A stretch of DNA of 64,000 nucleotides from CAIKZZ01 sp036742455 (GTDB lineage Bacteria > Pseudomonadota > Gammaproteobacteria > Steroidobacterales > Steroidobacteraceae). The DNA lies in assembly GCA_036742455.1 (NCBI GenBank), contig DAINQU010000014.1, positions 1-64,000 on the forward strand, written 5' to 3'. Position numbers and translations under genes: made by a program. Shown here piece by piece: positions 7,048-16,085 of the stretch (within the stretch, counting starts at the first letter, position 1; each line of letters begins with the position of its first letter). The notes below the pieces were generated by a model. That model had not been told where the DNA came from. It worked only from the letters and a program-made list of their open reading frames with translations, and made no database searches.

Positions 7048-8472
7048 TTAAGGCGCGAGAACGTTCTGAAAGGACGACGATTCGAGCAATGTGTGCGCGA
7101 ATCGTACGCCGAAGCCTGTGACCGTGTGCGGGACGTGTGCGAGGCCGCCCGTTCGTTCGGCAGCGGACAGGTCGCAATGGATCCACGGTGTACCGGTTGG
7201 GACGAAACGTGAGAGGAACCTCGCGGCGTAGATGTGGTCTCCTTTGCCGCCGATCAAGCATTGCGCAACGTCCGCTGTCGGGCTGTCGAGATCCTCGTCG
7301 AAATCCTCCGGCATTGGAAAGTAATGCATCCGCTCGCCGGAGCGATGTCCGGCATCTTCGACGATGTCGCGCAGTAGCGGTTGATTGGTGAAAAAGCCCG
7401 ATAATCGTTCCGTCAGTGCGCTGACGCAGGCCCCGGTCAGGGTGGCAAAGTCGATGATGGCCGCTGGTTTGGATTTGGCCACCAGCGCAAGGGTATCGGC
7501 GAGCACCATACGGCCCTCTGCATCGGTGTGTGCGACTTGAATGGTGGTTCCGTTCAGAGCGGTCACAACGTCCTGTTGAGTATAGGCCAGTGGCCCGATC
7601 CGGTTTTCAGCCAAGGCGAGCCAGACGTCGACAGGGTGAGGATAGCGAGCCGCTGTGAGCGACAGCAGGGTGCCCAGTGCCACGGCACTGCCCGCCATAT
7701 CGGCGTGCATCGTCAGCATGGAGCCGGCTGACTTGAGATTGTGACCGCCGGTGTCGAAGCAGAGGCCCTTCCCGACCAGCGCGATGGGCGCGCGCCGTGA
7801 CCGTGTGGCGGGGCGGTAACTGAGGTGGACGATGGCGGCGTCGCGCCGGGCGCTACCGGCCGTGACCGCAAGAAATGCGCCAGCGCCGAGCCTGCGCAGG
7901 CGCTGCTCATCGTAGGTCTTCAGGGACCACCCCTGCTGACGTGCCAACGTAGCCAATGCTTTTCGGTAGCTCCCCGGCGTCAGCACGTTCGGTGGTAATT
8001 GCGTCAACCAGCGTGCCGTATGGGCCCCTGCCTCCGTCGCGAGTGATCGCTCGGCCGACGCACCCTTCACTCGGACCGCGGTCGGTCGCCACGGCTGCGG
8101 TGGCTTTTGCTTGGCGTTGGGTTGTGTTTCGGTTGCGGCGAGCAGCGCCGAGACTAGCGCGTCAGTGGCCATCGCCTCGTGATCGGGCGGCATTGCAACG
8201 GCGATACCGATCTCGCCCGGACGGTACGGCGCGATTCCTTTGACGAGCCGCGCGGCGAGCGTCAGAGCAGCAAACGGGGAGGGCGTGTGGCTCAAGAGGC
8301 CAATGACAGCGGGGATAGGCCGTGTGCCTGGGAGCAGGACGGTCACCACGCTACCCGCTACCGCACCTTGTGCATCGATCGCACGTCGAATTGTTGCACC
8401 GTTCGGCCAGTCATCGAGTGCTTCCAAACGGGCAGTGTCGACTAATGCAATCAATGATTGAATATCGCTCAT
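7048..8472 (-). CDS. M17 leucyl aminopeptidase family protein (paralog 1)
   Basis: This is a dizinc/dimanganese M17 exopeptidase of 474 residues, counted from ATG 8472 (MSDIQSL). The core motifs are VGKGLCFDTGGHNLKS, MHADMAGSA and HTDAEGRMVLAD, carrying the metal-binding Lys, Asp and Glu residues and the catalytic Lys and Arg. The conserved Asn of NTDAEGR is His here, as in some divergent family members. The N-terminal 150 residues differ from classical PepA. It heads the operon with pyrC and rnt. A second, more canonical M17 peptidase (PepA) lies at 44857-46344, so this one probably has a distinct peptide specificity. Confidence 0.88.
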   Translation of the reverse strand: MSDIQSLIALVDTARLEALDDWPNGATIRRAIDAQGAVAGSVVTVLLPGTRPIPAVIGLLSHTPSPFAALTLAARLVKGIAPYRPGEIGIAVAMPPDHEAMATDALVSALLAATETQPNAKQKPPQPWRPTAVRVKGASAERSLATEAGAHTARWLTQLPPNVLTPGSYRKALATLARQQGWSLKTYDEQRLRRLGAGAFLAVTAGSARRDAAIVHLSYRPATRSRRAPIALVGKGLCFDTGGHNLKSAGSMLTMHADMAGSAVALGTLLSLTAARYPHPVDVWLALAENRIGPLAYTQQDVVTALNGTTIQVAHTDAEGRMVLADTLALVAKSKPAAIIDFATLTGACVSALTERLSGFFTNQPLLRDIVEDAGHRSGERMHYFPMPEDFDEDLDSPTADVAQCLIGGKGDHIYAARFLSRFVPTGTPWIHCDLSAAERTGGLAHVPHTVTGFGVRFAHTLLESSSFQNVLAP

Positions 8473-8554
8473 CCATGACGCCGAAATTTTTGCTGCACTG
8501 CGAAAAAATCTAGGAAAATCAGGCTTTGGGATGATCTTCACGGCAAACCTCTTC

Positions 8555-8615
8555 TTGACCCATAGGGTCTAATAACGGGATCATAGTGCACTTGAAACGA
8601 AGCGCGTCGCTTCGT
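8555..8615 (+). promoter_or_regulatory. Putative aceE promoter with two palindromes
   Basis: TTGACC at 8555-8560 and GATCAT at 8579-8584, 18 bases apart, are a possible -35/-10 pair for the pyruvate dehydrogenase operon. Two palindromes flank this: GACCC-ATA-GGGTC at 8557-8569, overlapping the -35, and an 8-bp hairpin ACGAAGCG/CGCTTCGT at 8597-8615 in the presumed leader. The first could be an operator. It does not match the E. coli PdhR site. Confidence 0.35.
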
Positions 8616-8632
8616 CTGGACGACACACTCCG

Positions 8633-11308
8633 ATGTCCGATAACGTCAACGCGCAAGCGCAAACCGAATTCGATCAGGATCCGCTTGAGACCCAAGAGTG
8701 GCTTGAGTCGATCGACTCCGTGCTCAAAGCCTACGGTCCTGAACGAGCCCACTTTTTGCTCGAGCGTCTGATCGACCATACGCGACGCGCCGGCGCTCAT
8801 CTCCCGTTTAAGCCTAATACGTCGTACGTGAACACGATCGGAACGGCCCAAGAGCAGCCGTACCCGGGCAATCGGGCGCTCGAGCGCCGGTTGGAAGCCT
8901 ACATACGTTGGAATGCGATGGCGATGGTCGTCGCGGCTAACAAGCAGAGTTCTGAATACGGTGGTCACCTGGCGAGCTACGCCTCGTCGGCGACCTTGTA
9001 CGAAGTAGGCTTCAATCATTTCTGGCGCGCGCAGACCGACAAGCACCCGGGTGACCTCGTGTTTATGCAAGGGCACTCCAGCCCCGGTATCTATTCGCGA
9101 GCGTATCTTGAGGGCCGGCTGTCCGAGGATCAGTTGCGGAACTTCCGTAAGGAAGCGTCGGCCGATGGCCTGTCGTCTTACCCGCACCCGTGGTTGATGC
9201 CGGATTTCTGGCAGTTCCCCACTGTTTCGATGGGCCTTGGACCCATGATGGGCATTTATCAGGCCCGTTTCCAACGCTACCTCGAGCACCGAGGCATCGT
9301 GCCGGTTACGGATCGAAAAATTTGGTGCTTCCTCGGCGATGGCGAGATGGACGAGCCCGAATCCATGGGCGCGCTCACGATGCCCGTGCGCGAAGGGCTC
9401 GACAACCTCGTCTTCGTCATCAATTGCAATCTGCAGCGGCTCGACGGTCCAGTGCGCGGCAATGGCAAGATTATCCAAGAACTGGAAGCCGCATTCCTCG
9501 GCGCTGGATGGAATGTCATCAAGGTCCTCTGGGGCTCTCGTTGGGACCCATTGCTAGCGCGGGATCACAAGGGCTTGCTCCGTCGGTTGATGCAGGAATG
9601 CGTTGACGGCGAGTACCAGAATTTCAAAGCCAAAGGCGGCGCTTACACACGCGAACATTTCTTCGGCAAATACGCCGAACTCAAGGAAATGGTCGCCAAC
9701 ATGTCGGACGACGAGATTTGGCGATTGAACCGCGGTGGCCATGACTCGGTGAAAGTCTGGAATGCCTATGCGCAAGCCATGACGACCGCAGGTCGACCGA
9801 CCGTGATTTTGGCGAAGACGGTGAAAGGCTTTGGTCTCGGCAAAGCCGGCGAGGCGCAGAACCCGACCCACCAACAAAAGAAGCTGGACGAAGAAGCTCT
9901 ACGGGCTTTCCGCGACCGCTTCAATATTCCGGTCTCCGATGAAGAAATCGCGGGTTTGCCGTTCAAGCGCCCAGCCGATGACAGTGAGGAAATGACGTAC
10001 TTGAAGGCGCGTCGTGGTGCCTTGGGCGGATCACTTCCGGCTCGCCGCGTGACGGCGCCGGCCCTTGAAGTGCCGCCGCTGGCAGCGTTTCAGCCGTTAC
10101 TGGAGTCGAGTGGCGACCGGGAAATTTCGACCACCATGGCGTTTGTTCGTCTCTTGGGCATCCTGCTCAAAGACAAGAACATCGGTAAGCACATCGTTCC
10201 AATCGTTCCTGACGAAGCACGTACGTTTGGTATGGAAGGCCTGTTTCGTCAAATCGGTATCTATTCGTCGGTTGGCCAGCTCTACACGCCTCAGGATGCC
10301 GATCAGCTGCTCTCTTACCGCGAGGATAAGAAGGGGCAGATACTCGAAGAGGGCATCAACGAAGGCGGTGCGATGTGCTCTTGGATCGCTGCGGCCACGG
10401 CGTACGCGAACCACGGTACCCAGATGGTGCCCTTCTATATTTATTACTCGATGTTCGGTTACCAGCGCGTCGGCGACTTCATGTGGGCCGCCGGCGATTT
10501 GCGCGCGAAGGGATTTCTACTCGGTGCAACGGCCGGTCGCACGACGCTGGCGGGCGAGGGCTTGCAACACCAGGACGGTCATTCGCACCTGTTGATGAGC
10601 ACGATTCCGAACTGTGTGTCGTACGATCCGGCGTATGCCTACGAGCTTGCGACGATCGTGCAGGACGGCCTGCGTCGCATGTATGCGGACCAGGAAAGCG
10701 TCTACTACTACCTCACGGTGATGAACGAAAACTATGCGCAGCCTGCGATGCCGGACGGCGCCGTGGACGGCATCCTGAAAGGCATGTACCCGTTAGAGCG
10801 TCGCAAGGGGAAGCTGCGCGCTACGCTATTCGGTTCCGGAACCATTTTGCGTGAAGTGCGCGCTGCGGCCGATATTCTCGAGCAAGAACACGGTGTTGCC
10901 GCGGATGTTTACTCGGTGACGAGTTACTCGGAACTTCGTCGTGAAGCGCTGGCGGTCGAACGCACGAATCGATTGAATCCAATGGATGCGGCGAAAGTTC
11001 CGTACGTCGCTGGGCTTCTTACCGGGCAAAAAGGCCCGTTCGTTGCAGCCAGCGATTACATGAAGATCGTGCCTGACCAAATCCGTGAGTGGGTCCCTGG
11101 CCGGTACGTGGTTCTGGGAACCGATGGCTACGGACGGTCGGATGCCCGCGCTGCGTTGCGCTCGCATTTCGAAGTGGATCGACACCATGTCGTTATCGCT
11201 ACCCTGAAGGCGCTCGCCGATGACGGGAAGGTCGACGCGACAGTCGTGGCTGCTGCGATCCAGAAGTACGGGATCGATTCCACGAAGCCCAACCCTGCGA
11301 CGGCCTGA
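8633..11308 (+). CDS. aceE: Pyruvate dehydrogenase E1 component, homodimeric
   Basis: AceE is the thiamine-diphosphate enzyme that decarboxylates pyruvate and acetylates the lipoyl groups of E2. The 891 residues fit the homodimeric gammaproteobacterial type. The thiamine-binding region is clear (CFLGDGEMDEPESMGAL, then INCNLQRLDGPVRGNGK). The N-terminal half contains FMQGHSSPGIYSRAY, and the second half has GQKGPFVAASDYMK near the C-terminal domain. It is the first gene of the operon; aceF follows after three bases. No clear ribosome site precedes ATG 8633, which is unusual for a gene expected to be strongly expressed; the leader instead holds a hairpin. Confidence 0.97.
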   Translation: MSDNVNAQAQTEFDQDPLETQEWLESIDSVLKAYGPERAHFLLERLIDHTRRAGAHLPFKPNTSYVNTIGTAQEQPYPGNRALERRLEAYIRWNAMAMVVAANKQSSEYGGHLASYASSATLYEVGFNHFWRAQTDKHPGDLVFMQGHSSPGIYSRAYLEGRLSEDQLRNFRKEASADGLSSYPHPWLMPDFWQFPTVSMGLGPMMGIYQARFQRYLEHRGIVPVTDRKIWCFLGDGEMDEPESMGALTMPVREGLDNLVFVINCNLQRLDGPVRGNGKIIQELEAAFLGAGWNVIKVLWGSRWDPLLARDHKGLLRRLMQECVDGEYQNFKAKGGAYTREHFFGKYAELKEMVANMSDDEIWRLNRGGHDSVKVWNAYAQAMTTAGRPTVILAKTVKGFGLGKAGEAQNPTHQQKKLDEEALRAFRDRFNIPVSDEEIAGLPFKRPADDSEEMTYLKARRGALGGSLPARRVTAPALEVPPLAAFQPLLESSGDREISTTMAFVRLLGILLKDKNIGKHIVPIVPDEARTFGMEGLFRQIGIYSSVGQLYTPQDADQLLSYREDKKGQILEEGINEGGAMCSWIAAATAYANHGTQMVPFYIYYSMFGYQRVGDFMWAAGDLRAKGFLLGATAGRTTLAGEGLQHQDGHSHLLMSTIPNCVSYDPAYAYELATIVQDGLRRMYADQESVYYYLTVMNENYAQPAMPDGAVDGILKGMYPLERRKGKLRATLFGSGTILREVRAAADILEQEHGVAADVYSVTSYSELRREALAVERTNRLNPMDAAKVPYVAGLLTGQKGPFVAASDYMKIVPDQIREWVPGRYVVLGTDGYGRSDARAALRSHFEVDRHHVVIATLKALADDGKVDATVVAAAIQKYGIDSTKPNPATA

Positions 11309-11311
11309 ACC

Positions 11312-12958
11312 ATGTCATCAGAAATTTCGGTCACTGTTCCGGACCTTGGGGACTTCAAGTCGGTCGACGTCGTTGAGGTCCTCGTCCAAGTCGGCGACGT
11401 TGTGGAAATCAATACTCCGTTGGCGACTCTCGAGACTGAGAAGGCGACGATGGATGTGCCGTCGACCGTCGCCGGACGGGTCACGGCAGTACTCATCGCT
11501 CGGGGTTCTAAAGTTGCATCCGGTAGCGCTGTCGTGACCGTGGAAGCGGCAACACCGACATCCGTGTCGACGGCGCCTTCGCAAGCTACAGCGGCAGCAC
11601 CGGTCGTTGCAGCCTCTGCGGCCGAGGTGTCGCCGAATATAGGCCTGATCGAGGTCGCCGTTCCGGCACTCGGTGATTTCAAGAGCGTTGATGTCGTCGA
11701 GGTCTTGGCGAAGGTAGGCGATGTCGTTGATGTCGACACGCCGCTAGCCACGCTGGAAACCGAAAAAGCCACCATGGACGTACCGTCCACGGCCGCCGGT
11801 CAGGTGGTTGAGGTCCTGATTGCGCGCGGCGACAAGGTGGCATCCGGCACCATCGTGGTGAAACTGGCCCCTTCAGGGGCGACTGCATCCACGCCTGCCG
11901 TACCGGCGGTGGCTGCTGTGGTCCCGACAGCACCGAGCACAGTGCCGGCCGCGAAGGCGCCTGCGCCGGCTCTTCCGGCCGTTTCGCGTTCTGCGCCAGC
12001 GCAACGCAGCGTTCTCGAATTGGGCAAAGCGCCGGTGGAAGAAGTGGGCTTTTCGCGCGCGTATGCCGGTCCGTCGGTGCGATTGCTGGCCCGCGAACTG
12101 GGCGTCGACCTGGGTAAAGTGTCGGGTACGGGTACGAAAGGCCGCATCACGCACGGCGACGTTAAGAATTGGGTCAAGCAAACGCTTTCGACGGGTACCG
12201 TTGGTGGCGGTGGCGCCTTGCCGCGAATTCCGGCAGTGGATCACGCGAAGTATGGCCCGATCGAAATTCAGCCGTTGTCGCGCATTCAAAAAATTTCAGG
12301 CCCTCGACTGCATGCCAGTTGGGTGAATATCCCGCACGTAACGCAATACGATGAAGCGGATATCACGGAACTCGAGGCCACGCGCGCCGCGCTGAAGAAG
12401 CCGTCCGAAGCGAAGGGCATTAAGCTCACTCCGCTCGCGTTTATCATTCGGGCGTGCGTGCAGGTGCTCAAGAAACACCCGCGCTTCAACGCCTCGTTGG
12501 ATGAGGACGGCCAGAATCTGATTTTGAAGCAGTACCTTCACATCGGGTTTGCTGCCGACACGCCGAACGGTCTCGTGGTCCCCGTGCTGCGGGACGCCGA
12601 CCGTAAGGACGTCTACGAAATTGCCGCAGACCTGGCGAGCCTGTCGGAGAAGGCGCGTTCGGGGAAATTGACCGCCGCCGACATGCAGGGTGGATGCTTT
12701 ACGATCTCAAGTCTGGGCGGGATCGGCGGCACGGCATTCACACCGATCATCAATGCGCCGGAAGTCGCCATTCTGGGTGTTTCAAAATCGGCCATGAAGC
12801 CTGTGTGGAATGGCGCTGCGTTCATGCCAAGACTCATGCTGCCGTTGTCGCTGTCGTACGATCATCGCGTCATCGATGGTGCGAGTGCGGCACGATTCAC
12901 CACCGATTTGGCCAAGGCGCTTGAGCATATTCCTGGGCTCATCGAGGCGGTTCCGTGA
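11312..12958 (+). CDS. aceF: Dihydrolipoamide acetyltransferase (PDH E2)
   Basis: E2 forms the core of the pyruvate dehydrogenase complex and moves the acetyl group from lipoyl-lysine to CoA. It has two N-terminal lipoyl domains with modified lysines at K44 and K152 (both in ETEKATMDVPS), joined by Ala/Pro-rich linkers. A peripheral-subunit-binding domain follows at about 250-290 (SVRLLARELGVDL, GTGTKGRI), then the catalytic domain with SYDHRVIDGA, whose catalytic His is residue 518. It ends overlapping the GTG start of lpd by three bases, so E2 and E3 are probably translationally coupled. E. coli E2 has three lipoyl domains; two is a common variant. Confidence 0.97.
   Translation: MSSEISVTVPDLGDFKSVDVVEVLVQVGDVVEINTPLATLETEKATMDVPSTVAGRVTAVLIARGSKVASGSAVVTVEAATPTSVSTAPSQATAAAPVVAASAAEVSPNIGLIEVAVPALGDFKSVDVVEVLAKVGDVVDVDTPLATLETEKATMDVPSTAAGQVVEVLIARGDKVASGTIVVKLAPSGATASTPAVPAVAAVVPTAPSTVPAAKAPAPALPAVSRSAPAQRSVLELGKAPVEEVGFSRAYAGPSVRLLARELGVDLGKVSGTGTKGRITHGDVKNWVKQTLSTGTVGGGGALPRIPAVDHAKYGPIEIQPLSRIQKISGPRLHASWVNIPHVTQYDEADITELEATRAALKKPSEAKGIKLTPLAFIIRACVQVLKKHPRFNASLDEDGQNLILKQYLHIGFAADTPNGLVVPVLRDADRKDVYEIAADLASLSEKARSGKLTAADMQGGCFTISSLGGIGGTAFTPIINAPEVAILGVSKSAMKPVWNGAAFMPRLMLPLSLSYDHRVIDGASAARFTTDLAKALEHIPGLIEAVP
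11324..11866 (+). repeat. Tandem lipoyl-domain duplication within aceF
   Basis: Codons 5-77 and 113-185 encode nearly the same lipoyl domain, offset by exactly 324 bases. GDFKSVDVVEVL and TPLATLETEKATMDVPST are identical in both copies. The closeness suggests recent duplication or gene conversion. Confidence 0.85.
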
Positions 12959-14709
12959 GCATAGAAATACGCGTCCCGCCTTTGGGCGACTTTAAAGACG
13001 TCCCGGTCATCGCTGTACTGGTGGAAGTCGGGCAGAGTGTTGCGAAAGACGATCCTATCGTCACTGTCGAGAGCGATAAGGCCACCATGGACGTTCCGGC
13101 GTCGCACGGTGGAGTGGTCCGAGAGGTGCGTGTCGCCGTCGGAAATCGCATCTCGGAAGGCGCCATCATTGCGGTCGTCGACGATGTCACGGCCGCTACC
13201 GTCGCATCCCCTCCGGCTGCCGATCCGTCGCCTGTCGCGATGTCGAAGACACCGGCTGCGCCCGCCGCGGCTGTCCCCGTTGGTCGCGGCGATGAGCCCA
13301 CTGCGGATGTGCATTTCCCGTTGGTGGTGATCGGCGCAGGCCCCGGTGGATACACTGCCGCGTTCCGCGCAGCCGATCTCGGATTGCGCGTCGGTCTGAT
13401 TGAGCGCTGGCCGACGCTGGGTGGCGTTTGCCTCAATGTGGGTTGTATTCCCTCAAAGGCATTGCTGCACGCGGCGAATGTGATTGAAGAAGCCGCGGCG
13501 ATGGAAGAACTTGGGGTCACGTTTGGTCCTCCAAAAATCGATCTCGATCGATTGAGAGGGTGGAAGTCAAAAGTGGTCGGAAAGCTGACGCAGGGACTGA
13601 ACGGTCTTGCGAAGCAGCGCAAAGTCGAGATTGTTCGCGGCGAAGCCCGCTTTCTCTCGCCTCATCGCATTGAGGTCGCCGGGCCGGACGGTCGGACCGT
13701 GGTGGGATTCGATCAATGCATCGTCGCGGCCGGCTCTGAGCCTGTCCGTATGCCTGGGGTTGCCGACGATCCTCGAATCATTGATTCGACCGGCGCTCTG
13801 GAACTGACCGACGTCCCGGCGCGCTTACTCGTGGTCGGTGGCGGCATTATCGGACTGGAGATGGCGTGCGTTTACAGCGCCCTCGGTTCGAAAGTTACTG
13901 TCGTCGAACTCGGTCCGGGCCTAGTGCCCGGCTGCGATCGAGACCTTGTTCGTCCTCTCGAGAAGCGCCTCCGCCAGCACTACGACGCGATATGGACGGG
14001 CACCAAAGTCACCGGCATCGCGGTCGGCGAGGAGTTGGTGGTGTCGTTTGAAGGCAAAGATGCGCCTGCGCAACAAGCCTTTGATCGCGTCCTCATTGCG
14101 ATTGGACGCCGGCCGAATGGTCGCCTGATCGGTGCCGAAGCCGCGGGCCTCACGGTGGACGAACGTGGGTTCATTCCGGTGGACAAGCAGCAGCGCACCA
14201 ATGTGGCGCATATATTTGCGATAGGCGACATCGTCGGTCAGCCGATGTTGGCGCACAAGGCCACGCACGAAGCGAAGGTAGCGGCAGAAGTCGCTGCGGG
14301 GCAGAAGCGTTATTTCGACGCACGCGTGATACCGGCCGTCGCCTATACGGACCCTGAATTGGCGTGGGTGGGTCTGACGGAAACCGAAGCGCAAGCCAAA
14401 GGAATCGCAATCGGTAAGGGAGTCTTCCCGTGGGCAGCTTCCGGTCGCTCACTGGCGCTGGGTCGCGATGAGGGCTTTACCAAAGTGATCTTCGACCCCG
14501 AGACCCATCGTATCCTCGGCGCCGGTATCGTCGGCTCGAATGCCGGTGAGTTGATTGCGGAGGCGGCATTGGCCATTGAGATGGGCGCGGATGCGCACGA
14601 CCTCGGCTTAACCATTCACCCGCATCCGACGTTGTCGGAAACGTTGTGTTTTGCGGCCGAGGCGTTTGAAGGGACCTTGACTGACCTTTATCTGCCCAAA
14701 AAGAAATAG
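12955..14709 (+). CDS. lpdA: Dihydrolipoyl dehydrogenase with its own lipoyl domain (PDH E3)
   Basis: E3 reoxidises dihydrolipoamide using FAD and NAD. This 584-residue form carries an extra N-terminal lipoyl domain (about 1-78, lipoyl lysine at K42 in ESDKATMDVP), then a flexible Ala/Pro linker, then the flavoprotein. FAD binds at VIGAGPGGYTAAF. The redox-active disulfide is C159/C164 in GGVCLNVGCIPSK, an NAD fold follows at VVGGGIIGLEMA, and the C-terminal HPHPTLSE contains the catalytic His-Glu pair. Lipoyl-E3 fusions are known in several beta- and gammaproteobacteria. The GTG start overlaps the aceF stop. It converges on the sensor kinase gene with only two bases between stops. Confidence 0.96.
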   Translation: MSIEIRVPPLGDFKDVPVIAVLVEVGQSVAKDDPIVTVESDKATMDVPASHGGVVREVRVAVGNRISEGAIIAVVDDVTAATVASPPAADPSPVAMSKTPAAPAAAVPVGRGDEPTADVHFPLVVIGAGPGGYTAAFRAADLGLRVGLIERWPTLGGVCLNVGCIPSKALLHAANVIEEAAAMEELGVTFGPPKIDLDRLRGWKSKVVGKLTQGLNGLAKQRKVEIVRGEARFLSPHRIEVAGPDGRTVVGFDQCIVAAGSEPVRMPGVADDPRIIDSTGALELTDVPARLLVVGGGIIGLEMACVYSALGSKVTVVELGPGLVPGCDRDLVRPLEKRLRQHYDAIWTGTKVTGIAVGEELVVSFEGKDAPAQQAFDRVLIAIGRRPNGRLIGAEAAGLTVDERGFIPVDKQQRTNVAHIFAIGDIVGQPMLAHKATHEAKVAAEVAAGQKRYFDARVIPAVAYTDPELAWVGLTETEAQAKGIAIGKGVFPWAASGRSLALGRDEGFTKVIFDPETHRILGAGIVGSNAGELIAEAALAIEMGADAHDLGLTIHPHPTLSETLCFAAEAFEGTLTDLYLPKKK

Positions 14710-14711
14710 CG

Positions 14712-16085
14712 TCAGGCTTCCAACGGCAGCTGGATTGAGACGCGCAGACCGGGCTGCGCGTCGTCCAACTGCAATGTCGCTTGGTGCAGACGGGCCACAG
14801 CGGCGACGAGGCTGAGACCGAGCCCGGAGCCCGGCATGCCGGAACTCCCGCGCAGCCGACGGAAGCGTTGAGTGGCAAGTTCTCGCTGGTCCTCGGGAAT
14901 ACCGCTGCCGCCGTCCCGAACCTCCAATAGCGCCGTTTCGCCGATCCGAGTCAGTCGTACGTGTATCGGCGCCGTGCCGCCGTATTTGACAGCGTTATCC
15001 AACAAATTCGACAAAGCTTGCGCCAGCAATTGGCGATGACCACGCACCCGCAATCCTTCTTCAATATGGGACGATAATTGACCTTCGGCAGCCACGGGTT
15101 CGTAAAACTCTAAGAGGTCACTGGTGACCTGTGACAGGTCGACCACTTCTAACGGCGCGGTCCCGGATTCGGCCAGTGCAATTCGCAGCAGTCCTTGTAG
15201 GGTTTCCGAGAGTCGGTCGATCTCCGCCAGGACCGTCGCCATCGCGTCCCGTTGCGCGGTATCGGCGGCCGCATGATAGGCGTCCTGCGCAGCGCCGCGA
15301 ATGCGATTCAAGTGGCCTCGCAGATCGTGCGCAGTGCTGTCGAGTACTGCGCGCATCGTTCCGGTGAGTGTGTCTACTCGTCCCAACAGGTCATTGAACC
15401 GCATGACGAGGGCGTCAATCTCATCACCGCTCCCAGAGATCGGTAGACGCTCCCCCAGATCACCCCGGGCAATGCGTCCCGCGCTCTCCGTAATCGCCTG
15501 CGCCGTGCGAGAGATACGTCGACCCAGCCACCAACCGCCGAGCGAACCGAACAGCACGACCATGACGAAGGCCCACGCAAGACTGCGCAACATAATCCCG
15601 CGAAAGGCGAGACGATCTTGTACGTCATGACCCACGAGTACGCGAAATCCGTTCTCCAATTTCAAAACCCGGCCCCGTACGTGGCGCGGGACACTGGCCT
15701 CACCGCGCATGACGTCGACGTCGAACTCGGCCCAGCCGGCTTTGTCGGGGTTCAATTCAGGCAGAACGACCACATTCCCAGCGAGGAAGTCTCCGCGCGG
15801 GCCGCGCAACTCATAGACACCGCCACGGATCCAGGGATCTTCCGCACGATCGATGATTTCGCTAACGAATGTGTCGAGGTCCTTTTCGCGAAAATCGGCC
15901 GAGAGGGACTGCGCCTCGACGGATACCAATTCGTCGCCTTCGACGGCGAGAATGCGCGACGTCCATAGGTAGACCACGCCGAGTACGGCCATCATCGAGA
16001 CGGCCAAGAGCAAGCCGTGCAGCACGGCGACGCGAGCAATGGAGGAACGTGCAAATGGACGTAAACGCATACGTTCAGGGGTCAT
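14712..16085 (-). CDS. Two-component sensor histidine kinase
   Basis: This inner-membrane sensor kinase of 457 residues partners the response regulator that overlaps its start by 11 bases. Two transmembrane helices (about 19-41 and 168-190) enclose a periplasmic sensor region of roughly 125 residues without a recognisable ligand fold. A HAMP linker follows (about 190-242). The H box has the phosphorylated His at 253 (STAHDLRGHLNRI), the N box is NLLDNAVKYG, and G boxes DGGSGIP and GSGLGLSLV show an intact ATPase domain. The stimulus is unknown. An ATG at 16070 is an alternative start that would remove the overlap. Confidence 0.93.
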   Translation of the reverse strand: MTPERMRLRPFARSSIARVAVLHGLLLAVSMMAVLGVVYLWTSRILAVEGDELVSVEAQSLSADFREKDLDTFVSEIIDRAEDPWIRGGVYELRGPRGDFLAGNVVVLPELNPDKAGWAEFDVDVMRGEASVPRHVRGRVLKLENGFRVLVGHDVQDRLAFRGIMLRSLAWAFVMVVLFGSLGGWWLGRRISRTAQAITESAGRIARGDLGERLPISGSGDEIDALVMRFNDLLGRVDTLTGTMRAVLDSTAHDLRGHLNRIRGAAQDAYHAAADTAQRDAMATVLAEIDRLSETLQGLLRIALAESGTAPLEVVDLSQVTSDLLEFYEPVAAEGQLSSHIEEGLRVRGHRQLLAQALSNLLDNAVKYGGTAPIHVRLTRIGETALLEVRDGGSGIPEDQRELATQRFRRLRGSSGMPGSGLGLSLVAAVARLHQATLQLDDAQPGLRVSIQLPLEA

